36,573 nucleotides of DNA, from positions 170,034 through 206,606 of the forward strand of contig JAHEBQ010000001.1 in NCBI GenBank assembly GCA_024642205.1, written 5' to 3'. A program made the translations under genes and the position numbers. Position 1 is the stretch's first letter. The number at the start of each line of letters is the position of its first letter. The notes under the pieces are model-generated. The model searched no databases. It had not been told where the DNA came from and saw nothing but the letters and a program-made list of their open reading frames with translations. This DNA comes from Planctomycetaceae bacterium (GTDB lineage: Bacteria > Planctomycetota > Planctomycetia > Pirellulales > Pirellulaceae). This document shows positions 35,853-36,573 of the stretch, in pieces.

Positions 35853-36302
35853 TCAAAATCGTTTTCGACTGTCAATCAGAATTGTCACCGGCCCATCGTT
35901 GACTAGTTCAACTGCCATCTGGGCCTGAAAAATTCCAGTTTGAACGTCGATCCCGCGCTCACGCACGGCCGCAACAAACGCCTCGTACAATTGATTGGCC
36001 AACTCTGGTTCAGCGGCGTCAACGAAACTGGGCCGGTGTCCCCTGCGGACATCACCCAGCAAAGTGAACTGGCTAACGACGAGCATTTGCCCACCAACGT
36101 CAACCAGCGACAGGTTCATTTTCTGCTGTTGGTCTTCAAACACGCGCAAGCCGACGGCTTTGTTCACGGAATATTTCAAGTCATCGATCGTATCGTTTTT
36201 TTCAACGCCCAACAAAACCAGCAGACCCGCAGCGATTTCGCCGGTGGTTGATTCGTTGACCACGACGCTTGCACGCATGACGCGCTGAATGACAGCTCGC
36301 AT
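35853..36302 (-). CDS. dtd: D-aminoacyl-tRNA deacylase
   Basis: Dtd removes D-amino acids (and glycine from tRNA-Ala) wrongly attached to tRNA. The 149-residue product carries MRAVIQRVMRASVVV, the GLRVFEDQQQKMNLSLVDVGG segment, the SQFTLLGDVRRGHRPSF active-site strand, and the NDGPVTILIDS end with the Gly-cisPro pair. This fits the standard length of about 145-150. The frame is open upstream to 36542, but that extension is unlike the family; the ATG at 36300-36302 with AGAGA upstream is clear. Confidence 0.96.
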   Translation of the reverse strand: MRAVIQRVMRASVVVNESTTGEIAAGLLVLLGVEKNDTIDDLKYSVNKAVGLRVFEDQQQKMNLSLVDVGGQMLVVSQFTLLGDVRRGHRPSFVDAAEPELANQLYEAFVAAVRERGIDVQTGIFQAQMAVELVNDGPVTILIDSRKRF

Positions 36303-36474
36303 GAAACATCTCTCATTGCAGAAAGAACTGGGAAAAATTCTCGGGCCTGAACCCGGCACTGGCGACCGGGCGATCACCCGGGATTCCGTGTCGGGAAAGA
36401 CGGGCATCACGCGGCCTTGAACGACCGATTGACAATTGAGTTTATACGTCTTCGGCGGAGTCGGAACGACGGGT

Positions 36475-36573
36475 TCAGCGATCGATCGTGGCATTGGATT
36501 CCGCGGTCTGTTCCAGGCGTCGGAAATCTTCAATCCGGGCAATATACTGTTGGGTCATGTCGACCGAATCAAG
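36475..36573 (-). CDS. C-terminal end of an unidentified gene (partial)
   Basis: The minus-strand frame entering from the window's right edge runs 32 codons to TGA at 36475. The translation ends with QYIARIEDFRRLEQTAE and a short polar tail, a charged helical pattern that looks coding. It is cut by the window edge. The dtd start lies 172 nt downstream on the same strand, so the two could share a transcript. The product cannot be named from this fragment. Confidence 0.4.
   Translation of the reverse strand, partial: LDSVDMTQQYIARIEDFRRLEQTAESNATIDR

Noticed and set aside
36303..36542. Upstream in-frame extension of dtd
   Set aside because: Pro-rich sequence unlike any Dtd N-terminus; the internal ATG at 36302 gives the standard protein.

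Overview
The window looks like an ordinary chromosomal segment from a member of the Planctomycetota, most likely of the Pirellulaceae/Pirellulales type. This is inferred from the sequence alone. The supporting marks are a BBP2/OmpL-like porin with a Cys-rich N-terminus, a CHRD-domain protein with a PEP-CTERM tail, a CAAX-protease-related membrane protein of the kind found with PEP-CTERM sorting, a protein with two TIGR03000 domains, an HTTM protein with its usual companion, large secreted proteins with low-complexity linkers, and GTG/TTG starts among ATG starts. No rRNA, tRNA, CRISPR array, insertion sequence, integrase or phage gene was found, and I see no sign of a recently acquired island.

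Layout. Positions 1-4020 are minus-strand: a porin, then clpX with a strong terminator far downstream, then a small one-TM protein. From 4491 to 19428 everything is on the plus strand: a secreted protein with a duplicated beta-rich module, a secreted amidohydrolase, a CHRD/PEP-CTERM gene broken by an in-frame stop exactly at the signal-peptide junction, an OPT-family transporter, holA, a lemA/M48-peptidase pair, a Cys-cluster lipoprotein and an O-antigen-ligase-like polytopic protein. A CPBP protease (19635-20429, minus) is divergent from a secreted PCMT-like methyltransferase. The plus strand continues with the TIGR03000 protein, the HTTM pair, asd-truA, a Na+/Ca2+ exchanger, a protein kinase with degenerate motifs, accA and a DNA-alkylation-repair-like protein. 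The right end is mixed: a sulfotransferase and a CvpA-family protein (minus), a YdjM-like membrane hydrolase (plus), dtd (minus), and the last 32 codons of an unidentified minus-strand gene.

Functional themes. Housekeeping genes (clpX, holA, asd, truA, accA, dtd) are interleaved with envelope and surface genes. The CHRD/PEP-CTERM gene, the CPBP protease, the O-antigen-ligase-like protein and the sulfotransferase could all bear on surface protein sorting or glycan decoration, but no exosortase lies in the window. lemA and the M48 peptidase form a probable membrane proteolysis pair. The HTTM protein and its upstream partner overlap by ATGA and are almost certainly co-translated.

I do not see a clear new multi-gene system. 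The most interesting items are the nonsense-interrupted CHRD gene, the Cys-cluster lipoprotein, the secreted PCMT with an added C-terminal domain, the 40-residue repeat at the end of the CvpA-family protein, the M48 protein with a TerB-like tail, and several structured intergenic elements (9177-9246, 34512-34562, 12453-12490, 13151-13197).
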